A program made the position numbers and the translations under genes. Below, one piece after another: positions 51,652 through 60,835 of a stretch of DNA of 64,000 nucleotides. The notes under the pieces are model-generated. The model worked only from the letters and a program-made list of their open reading frames with translations. It did not search any database and was not told the DNA's origin. Source of the DNA: Candidatus Woesearchaeota archaeon (GTDB lineage: Archaea > Nanobdellota > Nanobdellia > Woesearchaeales > GW2011-AR9); NCBI GenBank assembly GCA_945861715.1, contig CAMAVK010000001.1, positions 394,908 through 458,907 of the forward strand, given 5' to 3'. Position 1 is the first letter of the stretch, and each line of letters opens with the position of its first letter.

Positions 51652-52737
51652 CTATTTCTTCTCAAACACTTCAATCCGTCCCTTATCTGCTTTCACCACA
51701 TATTCCTTTCTATCAGAAAACCCAGACAATACCGTCACAAATTCCGGAAGCAATATTCTCTCGCCGCGAAATGTAAGTTTCGTCATAATTTCCCGACCAG
51801 GCTCTCGCAACTCCGCTTCTTTGGACATCGCTTCAATCATCTCGGATGCTCGTTTACTACGATGGATCCCTACTTTCTCAGCAGTTCGAGAAGCTAAAAA
51901 CTTGGCAATTTCGCTTGCAACATCAACTGTTGCAACACTACTAATTCCTTGCAATCCTGGAGAAATATTCGCTTCTATAACCATCGGTCCTCTCGGGCCT
52001 TCTAAAATATCAATTCCGCAAATATCAACTTGGAGCGCCTGCGCTGCAGCAATCGCACAACTAATAACTTCACGAGACAAATTAATTTGCAATCCAACGC
52101 CTCCTGCATGAATATTTGCTCGCTTCTCTTCTTTTTGTGCTTGACGTCGCATCGCAGCAACAATTTTATCTCCTACTACGATAACACGGATATCAGCTCC
52201 GCCCGTTTCAATGTATTCTTGAATAATAAACGGTTGATTCAATGCACCAAGTGCATCCAACAATGAAGACGCCGAACTAAACGAATCTGCAAACATAACT
52301 CCCTTCCCCTGCGTACCCTCAGGAAATTTCATGACAATCGGGTATGATACTTGCTTTAACAACGCGCGAGCTGCCTCCGTTGTTGATGGAATATATGTTG
52401 TTGGCATAGGAATATTATGCTGTTGCAAGACAAGATGTGTTAACAACTTGTTATGAATTGTATTGAATGACGTAGCGGGAAGTGGCATATACGGAACCCG
52501 ACCTTCAAGCATTGCTGCAATAGATTGCAGAAGTTGAGCATAGCGAAAAGATCCCTTAACATACACACAATCAAAATCATCAAGAGGTTTGCCTTGATAA
52601 AAAATTCCTCCTTCTTTACCCAGTTGTACCTCAATTTTTTTCAAATCAAGTGTTTGCACTTCATCAAAATAAAACCGTGCTGCTTGAGCTAGCATCTCTG
52701 AACTTTTCGATCCAAGTGAAATCAACCCAAACTTCAT
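51652..52737 (-). CDS. rimK: RimK-family ATP-grasp ligase
   Basis: VMKFPEGTQGKGVMFADS; FIIQEYIETGGADIRVIVVGDKIVAAMRRQ; HAGGVG; DILEGPRGPMVIEANISPGLQGI. Confidence 0.92.
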   Translation of the reverse strand: MKFGLISLGSKSSEMLAQAARFYFDEVQTLDLKKIEVQLGKEGGIFYQGKPLDDFDCVYVKGSFRYAQLLQSIAAMLEGRVPYMPLPATSFNTIHNKLLTHLVLQQHNIPMPTTYIPSTTEAARALLKQVSYPIVMKFPEGTQGKGVMFADSFSSASSLLDALGALNQPFIIQEYIETGGADIRVIVVGDKIVAAMRRQAQKEEKRANIHAGGVGLQINLSREVISCAIAAAQALQVDICGIDILEGPRGPMVIEANISPGLQGISSVATVDVASEIAKFLASRTAEKVGIHRSKRASEMIEAMSKEAELREPGREIMTKLTFRGERILLPEFVTVLSGFSDRKEYVVKADKGRIEVFEKK

Positions 52738-52770
52738 AATGTTCCATCCTCTTTCTTTTTCAAATAAATT

Positions 52771-53154
52771 TTATTTTTTCACAGCTACTTTTTTCTTCGA
52801 ATCAAACTCAACTAACGGATCAATAATAAATTTTTCCTGTGTTAAAATATCCCGTCCAATCAGCAATGGATACGTCATATGACTGCGATCAGTAATACTC
52901 ATCTTTGCACTTATCTTTTTACCCTGAATTTCAAGAGTTGCCTGAACCACTTTACGAATCGTTTCACCATTTGCAGACCTAATTGTCTTCGTAAGCCCAG
53001 AAATAATAGGAAAATGTAAGTCCTTTGCAATCTTAATATCAATACTGGAGCTCATCGCCCCCGTATCAATACGCGCCACGACATCTTCATAACATTGTGC
53101 AGCACCAATTAAGCGAACATGTTCTAATAATCCAATCACTTTCCTTTGAACCAT
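52771..53154 (-). CDS. RimK-associated retropepsin-like zinc protease
   Basis: VVARIDTGAMSSSIDI; MTYPLLIGRDIL. Confidence 0.85.
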   Translation of the reverse strand: MVQRKVIGLLEHVRLIGAAQCYEDVVARIDTGAMSSSIDIKIAKDLHFPIISGLTKTIRSANGETIRKVVQATLEIQGKKISAKMSITDRSHMTYPLLIGRDILTQEKFIIDPLVEFDSKKKVAVKK

Positions 53155-53293
53155 ATCACCCAGTATACTCCTGCATTTATAATCCTTTATCTCTTTTCCC
53201 TACTAACGACCGTAAAAAGTCTAAATCACAAAAATTTTCCGTACAAACCCAAACCAAAGCTTTTTAAAAAGAACCTCATTTTTGAGCTCTAAC

Positions 53294-53431
53294 GCCCCTG
53301 TAGTGTAGTCCGGAATGAACGTAAGCAATTACGAGCATGGACAAACTATCATACGGCCCTTTCAAGGCTGCGACTCGGGTTCAAATTCAGCGATCCCCCA
53401 AGGATACTGTACGAAATTCCCGGCGGGGGCG
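53294..53431 (+). tRNA. tRNA-Glu (anticodon TTC) with D-loop hairpin insertion and a T-loop insertion
   Basis: GCCCCTG/CGGGGGC acceptor stem; CGGCC-CTTTCAA-GGCTG anticodon arm; TCGGG-TTCAAAT..-CCCGG T arm. Confidence 0.85.
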
Positions 53432-53507
53432 TTCTTTTATTATCATTCAATCCAATTACCCGCTCACAAAATTCAGTGTGTGAAGATGTTCTATTAATCC
53501 CAACGCC

Positions 53508-54189
53508 AATGGAACCATTCAATAATTTCGATCGCTGGACTCAACTAAAAAACTACGTTGAATCCAACTGTGACCTCTATCAACTTCTCCAAGATTTCTG
53601 GCAGGTTTACAGCACACCATACGACAAACGCACAGTCCCAAAAGACCTAGAAAATAAAATAGAAGATCTGGGTGATGGCAATACCCGACATATCTATCGC
53701 ATTGGCAAAACCACAGAATACGAGTTTGATTGTGGTTTCGGAAAAATGGTATTAATCTGCAAACTTCCCGCACGAGGCGAGCATGAAAATTTTTCTTATC
53801 CTGCAAATTATTTTCCAACCGCACCAGACCTAGGAAGATCATATGCAGGTAAAGTACATCCAGAACGGGGTGCAAATATTCTCCTCAGACGACCACTCAT
53901 GGAAGCACAATCATTTGAAGAAGCAGCTGTAAAAGGAAAAAACATTCCAAAAGTAACTGGCATTATTGCAGGAAATGGCATCTTAGGAACACTAACCCAA
54001 GATGTTTCCGAAGGCGACAGAAAAGAAATTGAGTTTGCAGATTATGACCGAGTATACGTTATAGATAAAACTACACGTGCAAAAGAATTAGTCTACACAG
54101 ATCGAAAAGGCCACTTCCCATTAAGTCCAAAAACCGATTACTACTTCCATCGTTTACAAATCGACAATCCATTCAAGTCTCAAGTATAA
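53508..54189 (+). CDS. hypothetical protein, paralog of 58582..59154
   Basis: MEPFNNFDRW...LYQLLQDFW..DLGDGNTRHIYRIG..GTLTQD. Confidence 0.65.
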
Positions 54190-54315
54190 ATCAACTATTA
54201 AAGAATCTCAAATCAATGACCAAATAGTTCTCGCACTATTAAACGAGTTTCACAACCATTAAAAAGACACCATATTGTAAAACGACTATGTTCAGAAAAT
54301 TCTGACAAAAAAATC

Positions 54316-54900
54316 ATGGTAAAATGCACCTATTGCGATAACGAATTTAACAGTGAAGACGCTCTTCGCATGCATCAGCATACCAAACATCCTCAAACGA
54401 GGCCAAAAGTATTTCTTACACCAAAATCAAAAAAAGGAATAAAAATTGCTGCCATATTCTTGGTTACAATAGCAATTCTTCTCGTAAGTATAAACCTATA
54501 TCAATCAAAATATCCATCTACTAACATCGTCGAAAGTTCAGAAATTCCCACTGGTCCAATTCATTGGCATCCACACCTAACCATTATCATTGATGGCAAA
54601 GAACAAGCTATTCCTCCAAACATTGGTCTTGACGGTCCGGTTCATTCGCCCATTCATACCCATGATCCCGATGGTATTATCCATCTTGAAAATAATAATC
54701 CTACTGAGAAGACAATGAGATTGGGAACTCTCTTTGAACTATGGGGAAAAGAATTCAACCAGAATCAAATCTTTCAATATACCACTGAACAAGGGAATCT
54801 ATCTATGTCTGTCAATGGTGAAACAAATGAAGAGTTTGAAAATTACATCTTAAAAGAAAAAGATAACATCACAATCGAGTATATTAGTAATTCAAGATAA
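54316..54900 (+). CDS. C2H2 zinc finger + TM + extracellular His-rich (HWHPH...HTHD) domain protein
   Basis: CTYCDNEFNSEDALRMHQHTKH; one TM; IHWHPHLTIIIDGKEQAIPPNIGL..SPIHTHDPDGIIHLE. Confidence 0.8.
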   Translation: MVKCTYCDNEFNSEDALRMHQHTKHPQTRPKVFLTPKSKKGIKIAAIFLVTIAILLVSINLYQSKYPSTNIVESSEIPTGPIHWHPHLTIIIDGKEQAIPPNIGLDGPVHSPIHTHDPDGIIHLENNNPTEKTMRLGTLFELWGKEFNQNQIFQYTTEQGNLSMSVNGETNEEFENYILKEKDNITIEYISNSR

Positions 54901-54905
54901 ACTCT

Positions 54906-55904
54906 TTACCTTCCTCTTCCCTTCTCTCCTACTCCCTTCCCTTTCTTTCCCTGCGCAGGATTCAAAATATTAATCACTTCAAAATCTTTAATGTACGGCA
55001 ACTCTAAACGAAGTCTCTCTAAAAATCCATCTAACTCTAATGTTGTTGCAAACTCTACTTCAACATCTAAGTCCTTCTTCCCAATCAATTCATAAATCCG
55101 CACAACTTGTTTCTGAGAATGCAAATAAGAGATAAACTTATTTTTCTCACTCGGTTTACCAAGAACTAATGAAATCCTGTATGTATTGAATCCTAACATC
55201 GACGTATCAAGTACTGGAACAACTCGATGTAAAATCCCACATCTCACCAAATGTTGCATGCGAGAGTGCGTTGCCGCAGCACCCATCTTAATCAAGCCGG
55301 CGAGTGTCAACACCTCCTGCCGAGCGTCCGTTCGCAGATGTAACAACAATTTGTGATTATGCTCATCAATATCTTTTCTCAATGCACCATCACACAGCAC
55401 ACTTTCATCCAAATCCTTATTATACAAATGACGATGCCCGAAATAATGCACTTTCGTAATCACATAAAATTCCCGGTCTCCAATATATTCCGCATACTTC
55501 TCTAAAATTTGATGATAGTGTGCATAAAAAGTCTGACTCGTATTCACCCACACATCAACTTCAATATCCCAATCACTTGACATATACACAATCACATCCG
55601 AACGAGGAATCTTCTTCACTTCTGAAATAATCTCATTGCGCACATGATACGCCATATTTTGCAAATTAATCAACAATCGATATTGTTTCAAACCAAGAGC
55701 ATAGAAATCAATGATTGGCTCAAAGTGTGTAATAAATCCAACCTTCATCAACCTATTCAATCGATAATGTGCAACCTCTTTCGAAACCAGAATCGTTCTC
55801 GCAATCTTAGCAAGAGGCGTACGACTATTGAGTTCAAGTTCATACAACAACGACTTATTCTTCACATCCAATGAAAATTTCTTCCTTAGTACTAGTTCAG
55901 CCAT
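54906..55904 (-). CDS. Lrp/AsnC-family regulator, tandem HTH+RAM
   Basis: NSRTPLAKIARTILVSKEVAHYRLNRLMKVGFITHFEPIID repeated second half. Confidence 0.85.
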   Translation of the reverse strand: MAELVLRKKFSLDVKNKSLLYELELNSRTPLAKIARTILVSKEVAHYRLNRLMKVGFITHFEPIIDFYALGLKQYRLLINLQNMAYHVRNEIISEVKKIPRSDVIVYMSSDWDIEVDVWVNTSQTFYAHYHQILEKYAEYIGDREFYVITKVHYFGHRHLYNKDLDESVLCDGALRKDIDEHNHKLLLHLRTDARQEVLTLAGLIKMGAAATHSRMQHLVRCGILHRVVPVLDTSMLGFNTYRISLVLGKPSEKNKFISYLHSQKQVVRIYELIGKKDLDVEVEFATTLELDGFLERLRLELPYIKDFEVINILNPAQGKKGKGVGEKGRGR

Positions 55905-55997
55905 AATTACAACAAAACAGCACTAATTATAAATTTATCGCTATAAAGTTAAAGAAAAACAAGTAAAAGGTTTATCATTAATGTCATCATAAAAACT

Positions 55998-56079
55998 ACA
56001 ACGCGGACACTTAACACAAAAATGGTAAGGCCAGCAGTCGCAAAGACGACCTAGCTGACAACCGCGCAGGAGATAAAAA
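55998..56079 (+). promoter_or_regulatory. structured leader with 10-aa uORF upstream of 56080
   Basis: CGCGG/CCGCG outer helix, CAGC-A-GTCG/CGAC-CTA-GCTG hairpin; uORF MVRPAVAKTT* at 56022-56054; SD ggag before ATG 56080. Confidence 0.4.
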
Positions 56080-56433
56080 ATGTCGAAAGTAATTAGTGTT
56101 GTAGGACTAGTAGCCGGAGCAGTAGACGGATATTACAATGCGCAAGGAATTCCTTTGAGCAATCATATGGACAACTTACTATTCCATGCCGCACCTCTTG
56201 CAAATGGGGTACTCATCGGAGCGCAAGGTATCCTTATAGGTGGTGCCGGTGGAGTCGGCCTTGGAGTGAGTCGTTATTCATCCGGACTTGAAAATGTTGT
56301 AAAAGGAAGTATCGGCGGAGCTGCAGGAGCAATAACCGGTGGAATTGGCGCAGGTGGAGTTGCAACAGGAATAACCTATGTGTACACAGCTGTAGGGTAC
56401 ACTGCAGGTTACATCGCAGGAAAATTACTCTGA
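56080..56433 (+). CDS. Gly-rich glycine-zipper membrane protein
   Basis: GGAGGVGLGV..GGAAGAITGGIGAGG; SD-like ggag. Confidence 0.65.
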   Translation: MSKVISVVGLVAGAVDGYYNAQGIPLSNHMDNLLFHAAPLANGVLIGAQGILIGGAGGVGLGVSRYSSGLENVVKGSIGGAAGAITGGIGAGGVATGITYVYTAVGYTAGYIAGKLL

Positions 56434-56481
56434 GAAATACACCATCACAAATCAATAAATAAAATAACGGAGAAAAACACC

Positions 56482-57336
56482 ATGACAAAACAATCATTAG
56501 AAGAATTATTTGGAGAATTTGGTAGGATAGCTGATACCCTCTTTGGAGACCCAGCACAACCAAAATCACAAGTATCCGAACCAACCACTCCTAAACAAAC
56601 CGCTGCAGCATCAAGCGATGACAGTAAACTCATCACTGCCCTGGAAAAATGTTACCCTCAATATAAGCCTGCACTAACTCGGCTTGTAGCCCAAACCGCA
56701 ACGCATGTCAAACAAAGTGCGAATCCAAAACTCAGTGGCGCCCATGCCATTGCCGCACTCTACACGAATCAAAATGCAGTTGCTATGGAAACACTTGATG
56801 CAATAGCACTACCAACCAATCAAGAGATAGAATTACGAGCAATGATGCATTACGCAGGGGGAAACTTTCCACTTAGCACCACGCTATTTGAAAAAATGGC
56901 AGAAAACTACACCACTAAGAATGCACGTTTTGCTCATGTCAGTGCACTTAATAGACAGGAAAAAACAAGTCCCCAACAGTATGCAAGAATACTAAACGGA
57001 CTATGGCTGCGCTCAGCCCCGGCTTCAGACATGATGGGAGTAATGCATTTCAATCGAGGTGAGATGGATGGCGCAAGAGGATACTTCACACAATCCCTAG
57101 AGTTGACACCAACCGCTCAGCGAAAACTCAACCTCATGACGGCAATCGCTGCTCGTTCGGACATTGACAAAGCTCGAGTAATGGATAGTGAGATGCCAAG
57201 TCTCTTTCAAGAGTTTCAATACGCAGGGTCAATTGAGCAAGCAAAACAGGAACTTAACAGAACCAGAATCGGCTTCCCGTATCTCAAAGTAACAAACTTG
57301 TTTGAAGTGGCATGTAGTATTTACCAAGCTCCATAA
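56482..57336 (+). CDS. TPR-like hypothetical protein
   Basis: 284 aa helical ORF. Confidence 0.65.
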   Translation: MTKQSLEELFGEFGRIADTLFGDPAQPKSQVSEPTTPKQTAAASSDDSKLITALEKCYPQYKPALTRLVAQTATHVKQSANPKLSGAHAIAALYTNQNAVAMETLDAIALPTNQEIELRAMMHYAGGNFPLSTTLFEKMAENYTTKNARFAHVSALNRQEKTSPQQYARILNGLWLRSAPASDMMGVMHFNRGEMDGARGYFTQSLELTPTAQRKLNLMTAIAARSDIDKARVMDSEMPSLFQEFQYAGSIEQAKQELNRTRIGFPYLKVTNLFEVACSIYQAP

Positions 57337-57464
57337 TTTTTTTCTTTTTTTCTTTTAGTCTTATCTTCTCTACCCTCCACCAAACCATCAAATCCCTTAA
57401 ATTCCTCCTTTTCTTCAAAAAACCAAAAAGAATTTAAAAACTACCCATTAAAACCAATCTTAAT

Positions 57465-57570
57465 GCCCCTGTGGTGTAGTCCGGAACGCGCAATAGAAAT
57501 ATTCTGTGTGGACAAACTATCATACAACCCTCTCACGGTTGGGACTCGAGTTCAAATCTCGGCGGGGGCG
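57465..57570 (+). tRNA. tRNA-Glu (anticodon CTC) with D-loop hairpin insertion
   Basis: GCCCCTG/CGGGGGC acceptor; CAACC-CTCTCAC-GGTTG anticodon arm; TCGAG-TTCAAAT-CTCGG T arm. Confidence 0.88.
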
Positions 57571-57595
57571 TTTTCCTTTCATACCTAATATCCTC

Positions 57596-57973
57596 ATGAC
57601 CTCCTCCTATTTCCCCGGTTTACTGTTTAGAATTCCTATGTATGTTGCCATAAGCACAGTTGGAACTGCATTTTATCTCAAACCAAAAGTAGACGAACAA
57701 AACACAGACCGTCTCAATCGAGTAGTTCAACCAATAATCCAAGAAAAATACGGTTCAAGCAAATCATTTCAATTATATGACATTCCCTCTGAAACCTGCC
57801 AGACTACTTTCTCCGAAGAAATGGATTCACATCACAAAAGAGCCGCAAGTATCCAAGTGGGAAACACCACAATGGGTTACTTTTGTTTAGAATCAATCTT
57901 GGACGACGCAGTAACCGCAATTGAAGAACTGCCCATCTATAGATATACCTTAACCCCTCTCACAAAAAAATAA
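57596..57973 (+). CDS. hypothetical membrane-anchored protein
   Basis: MTSSYFPGLLFRIPMYVAISTVG; ORF start trimmed to exclude tRNA. Confidence 0.55.
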   Translation: MTSSYFPGLLFRIPMYVAISTVGTAFYLKPKVDEQNTDRLNRVVQPIIQEKYGSSKSFQLYDIPSETCQTTFSEEMDSHHKRAASIQVGNTTMGYFCLESILDDAVTAIEELPIYRYTLTPLTKK

Positions 57974-57991
57974 GACTCCTCTCGTTCATTC

Positions 57992-58522
57992 TCACGTCGC
58001 AATAAATCTCCACTCCAATTCCTTCGCCTTCGAAATACCAATTCGACAACTTCTCTCCACCTTAGAAAATATAAACCCATCATCAAACAACTTCACCTTT
58101 GAACCAACCACAGTACCATTAACACTTAACCCCACCCCAAGCGCAATACATAACTTCCCCGGCCCAGAACACAAATCTTTCTCCTGAACCGCAACCCCAC
58201 GTCGCTTTTTTATAACAGAAATCCCAGTCAGAGGCACAATCGCTCGTATCAATACTGCCCCTGGCATCCCTTCTTTTTCCGTGGTAAAATTCAAACAGCA
58301 ATACATACCATAAATGAAATACACATATACATGACCATACGTTGAATACATAATCTCAGACCGTCCAGTGCGTCGAAATGCATGCGACGCTTCATCATCC
58401 TTATACGCTTCCACTTCAACAATGCGACCAGAACAACTACCAACAGAAATAATTTTCCCAAGAAGCAACCGAGCAACATCAAGCGTATCTCGTGCAAAAA
58501 ACGACGCATCAAGTTCCTTCAT
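57992..58522 (-). CDS. 3-methyladenine DNA glycosylase (AAG/MPG family)
   Basis: FFARDTLDVARLLLGK; VEVEAYKDDEASHAFRRTGRSEIMYSTYGHVYVYFIYGMYCCLNF. Confidence 0.93.
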   Translation of the reverse strand: MKELDASFFARDTLDVARLLLGKIISVGSCSGRIVEVEAYKDDEASHAFRRTGRSEIMYSTYGHVYVYFIYGMYCCLNFTTEKEGMPGAVLIRAIVPLTGISVIKKRRGVAVQEKDLCSGPGKLCIALGVGLSVNGTVVGSKVKLFDDGFIFSKVERSCRIGISKAKELEWRFIAT

Positions 58523-58581
58523 AAAAAGAAAACATCATTTGCACTTAATAACCTTACCCAAAAAAATATGTAACCGCGAGA

Positions 58582-59154
58582 TTACAATACGATACATGCA
58601 TCTCCCTCAACATAGCGTTTTCCAAGAGGCCCATAATCAGATTGCAACGAAGTTGGTGGATCAATAAAAAACCGTTCATATGACCCATCCCTACAAGGAC
58701 GAAAAGCAAAACAACTCGGAGCTTCCTCCTTCAATCTAAGAGTCTTCCGTGCAGTCAAGTCTTGAGTCAACATCCCCCACGCAGGTAATCCATCAGATAA
58801 AGTATGAGATTTAACCGCACCGATAAAGTAAGGAGGATTCTTCCTCATTTCAAATGCTTCAACAAAGTTATGTAATTCGAGCGATAAATCCCAATCTTCA
58901 TATGGGAGGGCATCTCGTTGGCGAACACGAAGGGCAATATCCAATGGCTTAGAAAGTTGCGGAATCTGAATAGTTCCCACGCTATATACATGATGACACG
59001 AACCACCACCAATATACAAAACCTGTGAGGGAAGGCTATCCAGATGATATTCATGATCAAATGTAGCTCGTAGAACTTCTAATAAGTCACTTCGTGTTGC
59101 AATTACATGTCGTACAACGTTCCATCGGTTAAAATATTCTTCTTCCAAACTCAT
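58582..59154 (-). CDS. hypothetical protein, paralog of 53508..54189
   Basis: FNRWNVVRHVIATRSDLLEVLRATF..LYIGGGSCHHVYSVG..MLTQDLT. Confidence 0.6.
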   Translation of the reverse strand: MSLEEEYFNRWNVVRHVIATRSDLLEVLRATFDHEYHLDSLPSQVLYIGGGSCHHVYSVGTIQIPQLSKPLDIALRVRQRDALPYEDWDLSLELHNFVEAFEMRKNPPYFIGAVKSHTLSDGLPAWGMLTQDLTARKTLRLKEEAPSCFAFRPCRDGSYERFFIDPPTSLQSDYGPLGKRYVEGDACIVL

Positions 59155-59190
59155 ATCCATAAGAAATAACATTTCAACTTAATAATATTT

Positions 59191-59511
59191 CTACTGCAAA
59201 GTATTCGATTCAGAAAAAACAACTTTACACGAACCTTCAACACACGCAACTCGACCCGCGCCGCAATCAAGTGTCCCCGGCTCACAATTCATAGTACACA
59301 TCATACCAGAACAATCAGGAGCATACGCCTTACCAACAGCACCCTTTGCATGGCAACAAGAATCAGCAACACAATCCTTATCCACCACGCATGACAAAGA
59401 CTCATTCACAACGGGTTCATCAATTACAGGAGAGCTACAGGAAACAATAAGTAACAGCACTAAAACAGAAACAAAAGCCAGTATCCTAGAACGAAACATA
59501 TTTTGCATCAT
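59191..59511 (-). CDS. Cys-rich lipoprotein
   Basis: Lipobox LIVSCSS and about 12 Cys; overlaps 3' end of gatD. Confidence 0.6.
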   Translation of the reverse strand: MMQNMFRSRILAFVSVLVLLLIVSCSSPVIDEPVVNESLSCVVDKDCVADSCCHAKGAVGKAYAPDCSGMMCTMNCEPGTLDCGAGRVACVEGSCKVVFSESNTLQ

Positions 59512-60835
59512 ATGAGATTTTCTCCGAAATTTCTCCATGTAAATTCTCTCGAATCAATTTAACTGCATCCTTCTTATCATAATTTGCAAGCAGCCAGGAT
59601 AATTTAACTAGTGCAGTATTTGCAAGCATATCTTCACCAGGTACAACTCCAAGTTCCAATAGATCGCGGCCCTTATCATACACATTCATATTGACGCCGC
59701 CAAAAATACATTGCGTCGTCATGACCACAACACATCCAGATTTAATCAGCTTAGTAAGAATCGGATAAAATTTCTTATGAATGGCACAAATATCATTTGG
59801 CACCTGTCCCGGTGTATGACCTAAACCAGTTCCCTCAATAACTAATCCTTTAAACCCTTCAAAGGCCTTGAATTGTTCCGGAAACATATTAATGTGAATC
59901 TTAAGTAAACCTACTTTTTCTTCCATCTTCGGCCGAATGATCATTAGTGACGACCCACGTTTTGGATAATGTGTGCTCACCATAGATACTAAACCAGTGC
60001 TATACTCCACTCGGGCAATGGCAGAAGTATTAACTGCTTTAAATGCATCCCGACGAGAGCTATGCAACTTATACGTTTTCCCGGCAGGTAGAACAACGCA
60101 GCTTGTATCCTCTTCACTCTCATGCATACAAAGTGCAACACCAGCATAATCAGAGCCCAAAATAAATTTTGTAGCACAAACGATATTCATTGCAGCGTCT
60201 GACGATCCTCTATCCGAACTTCGCTGAGAACCAACAAGAATAATTGGAATTGGTGGATTCTCAACAATAAACGAAAGCGCAGCTGCGGCAACTGCTAGAT
60301 TATCTGTACCCATGCCAATAATAATACCACGCACTCCCTTCTTCACTTGTTTTTCAATTGCCTTCGCTATCAGACCAAAATGTTCAAACCGTAAATCATC
60401 CGACCACATCTTTGCAATAAGTTCAGATTCAATATGTGCAAGTCCCGCAAGTTCAGGAAACAATGCAATCAATTCTGCTGGCTCAAACCCAGCCACCACA
60501 CCGCCAGTTCGATAATCCACTTTGGATGCAATCGTACCACCAGTATGTAAAATAGTAATCGTTGGCAACGTAGATTTTTTAGCACTTAATTTCTCAACTA
60601 ACACTCCTACACTCGACTGCTCAGCTGCCTTTTCAACAACTTTAACCTTGGTAACCAGTTTTTTCTCAAAACCTATATTGTACCCTGACTTTAATTTAAT
60701 AAGAATTACATTTTTATCTGGACTTGGAATCATTATACCTTCTTCGGAATTGTCTTTTGTGGTAACAAGAACCTTATCACCTACTTGTGGATCCAATGCA
60801 GCGCCAGATTTAGCCATACTACCCTGAAGACCCAT
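59486..60835 (-). CDS. gatD: glutamyl-tRNA(Gln) amidotransferase subunit D
   Basis: ILHTGGTIASKVDYRTGGVVAGFEP; GTDNLAVAAAALSF; VIEGTGLGHTP. Confidence 0.95.
   Translation of the reverse strand: MGLQGSMAKSGAALDPQVGDKVLVTTKDNSEEGIMIPSPDKNVILIKLKSGYNIGFEKKLVTKVKVVEKAAEQSSVGVLVEKLSAKKSTLPTITILHTGGTIASKVDYRTGGVVAGFEPAELIALFPELAGLAHIESELIAKMWSDDLRFEHFGLIAKAIEKQVKKGVRGIIIGMGTDNLAVAAAALSFIVENPPIPIILVGSQRSSDRGSSDAAMNIVCATKFILGSDYAGVALCMHESEEDTSCVVLPAGKTYKLHSSRRDAFKAVNTSAIARVEYSTGLVSMVSTHYPKRGSSLMIIRPKMEEKVGLLKIHINMFPEQFKAFEGFKGLVIEGTGLGHTPGQVPNDICAIHKKFYPILTKLIKSGCVVVMTTQCIFGGVNMNVYDKGRDLLELGVVPGEDMLANTALVKLSWLLANYDKKDAVKLIRENLHGEISEKISYDAKYVSF

Noticed and set aside
53315-53497. 60-aa ORF across the tRNA-Glu(TTC) gene
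   Set aside because: Entirely inside/after the tRNA; coincidental reading frame.
57506-57595. N-terminal extension of ORF 57506-57973
   Set aside because: Runs through the tRNA-Glu(CTC) gene; real start more likely ATG at 57596.
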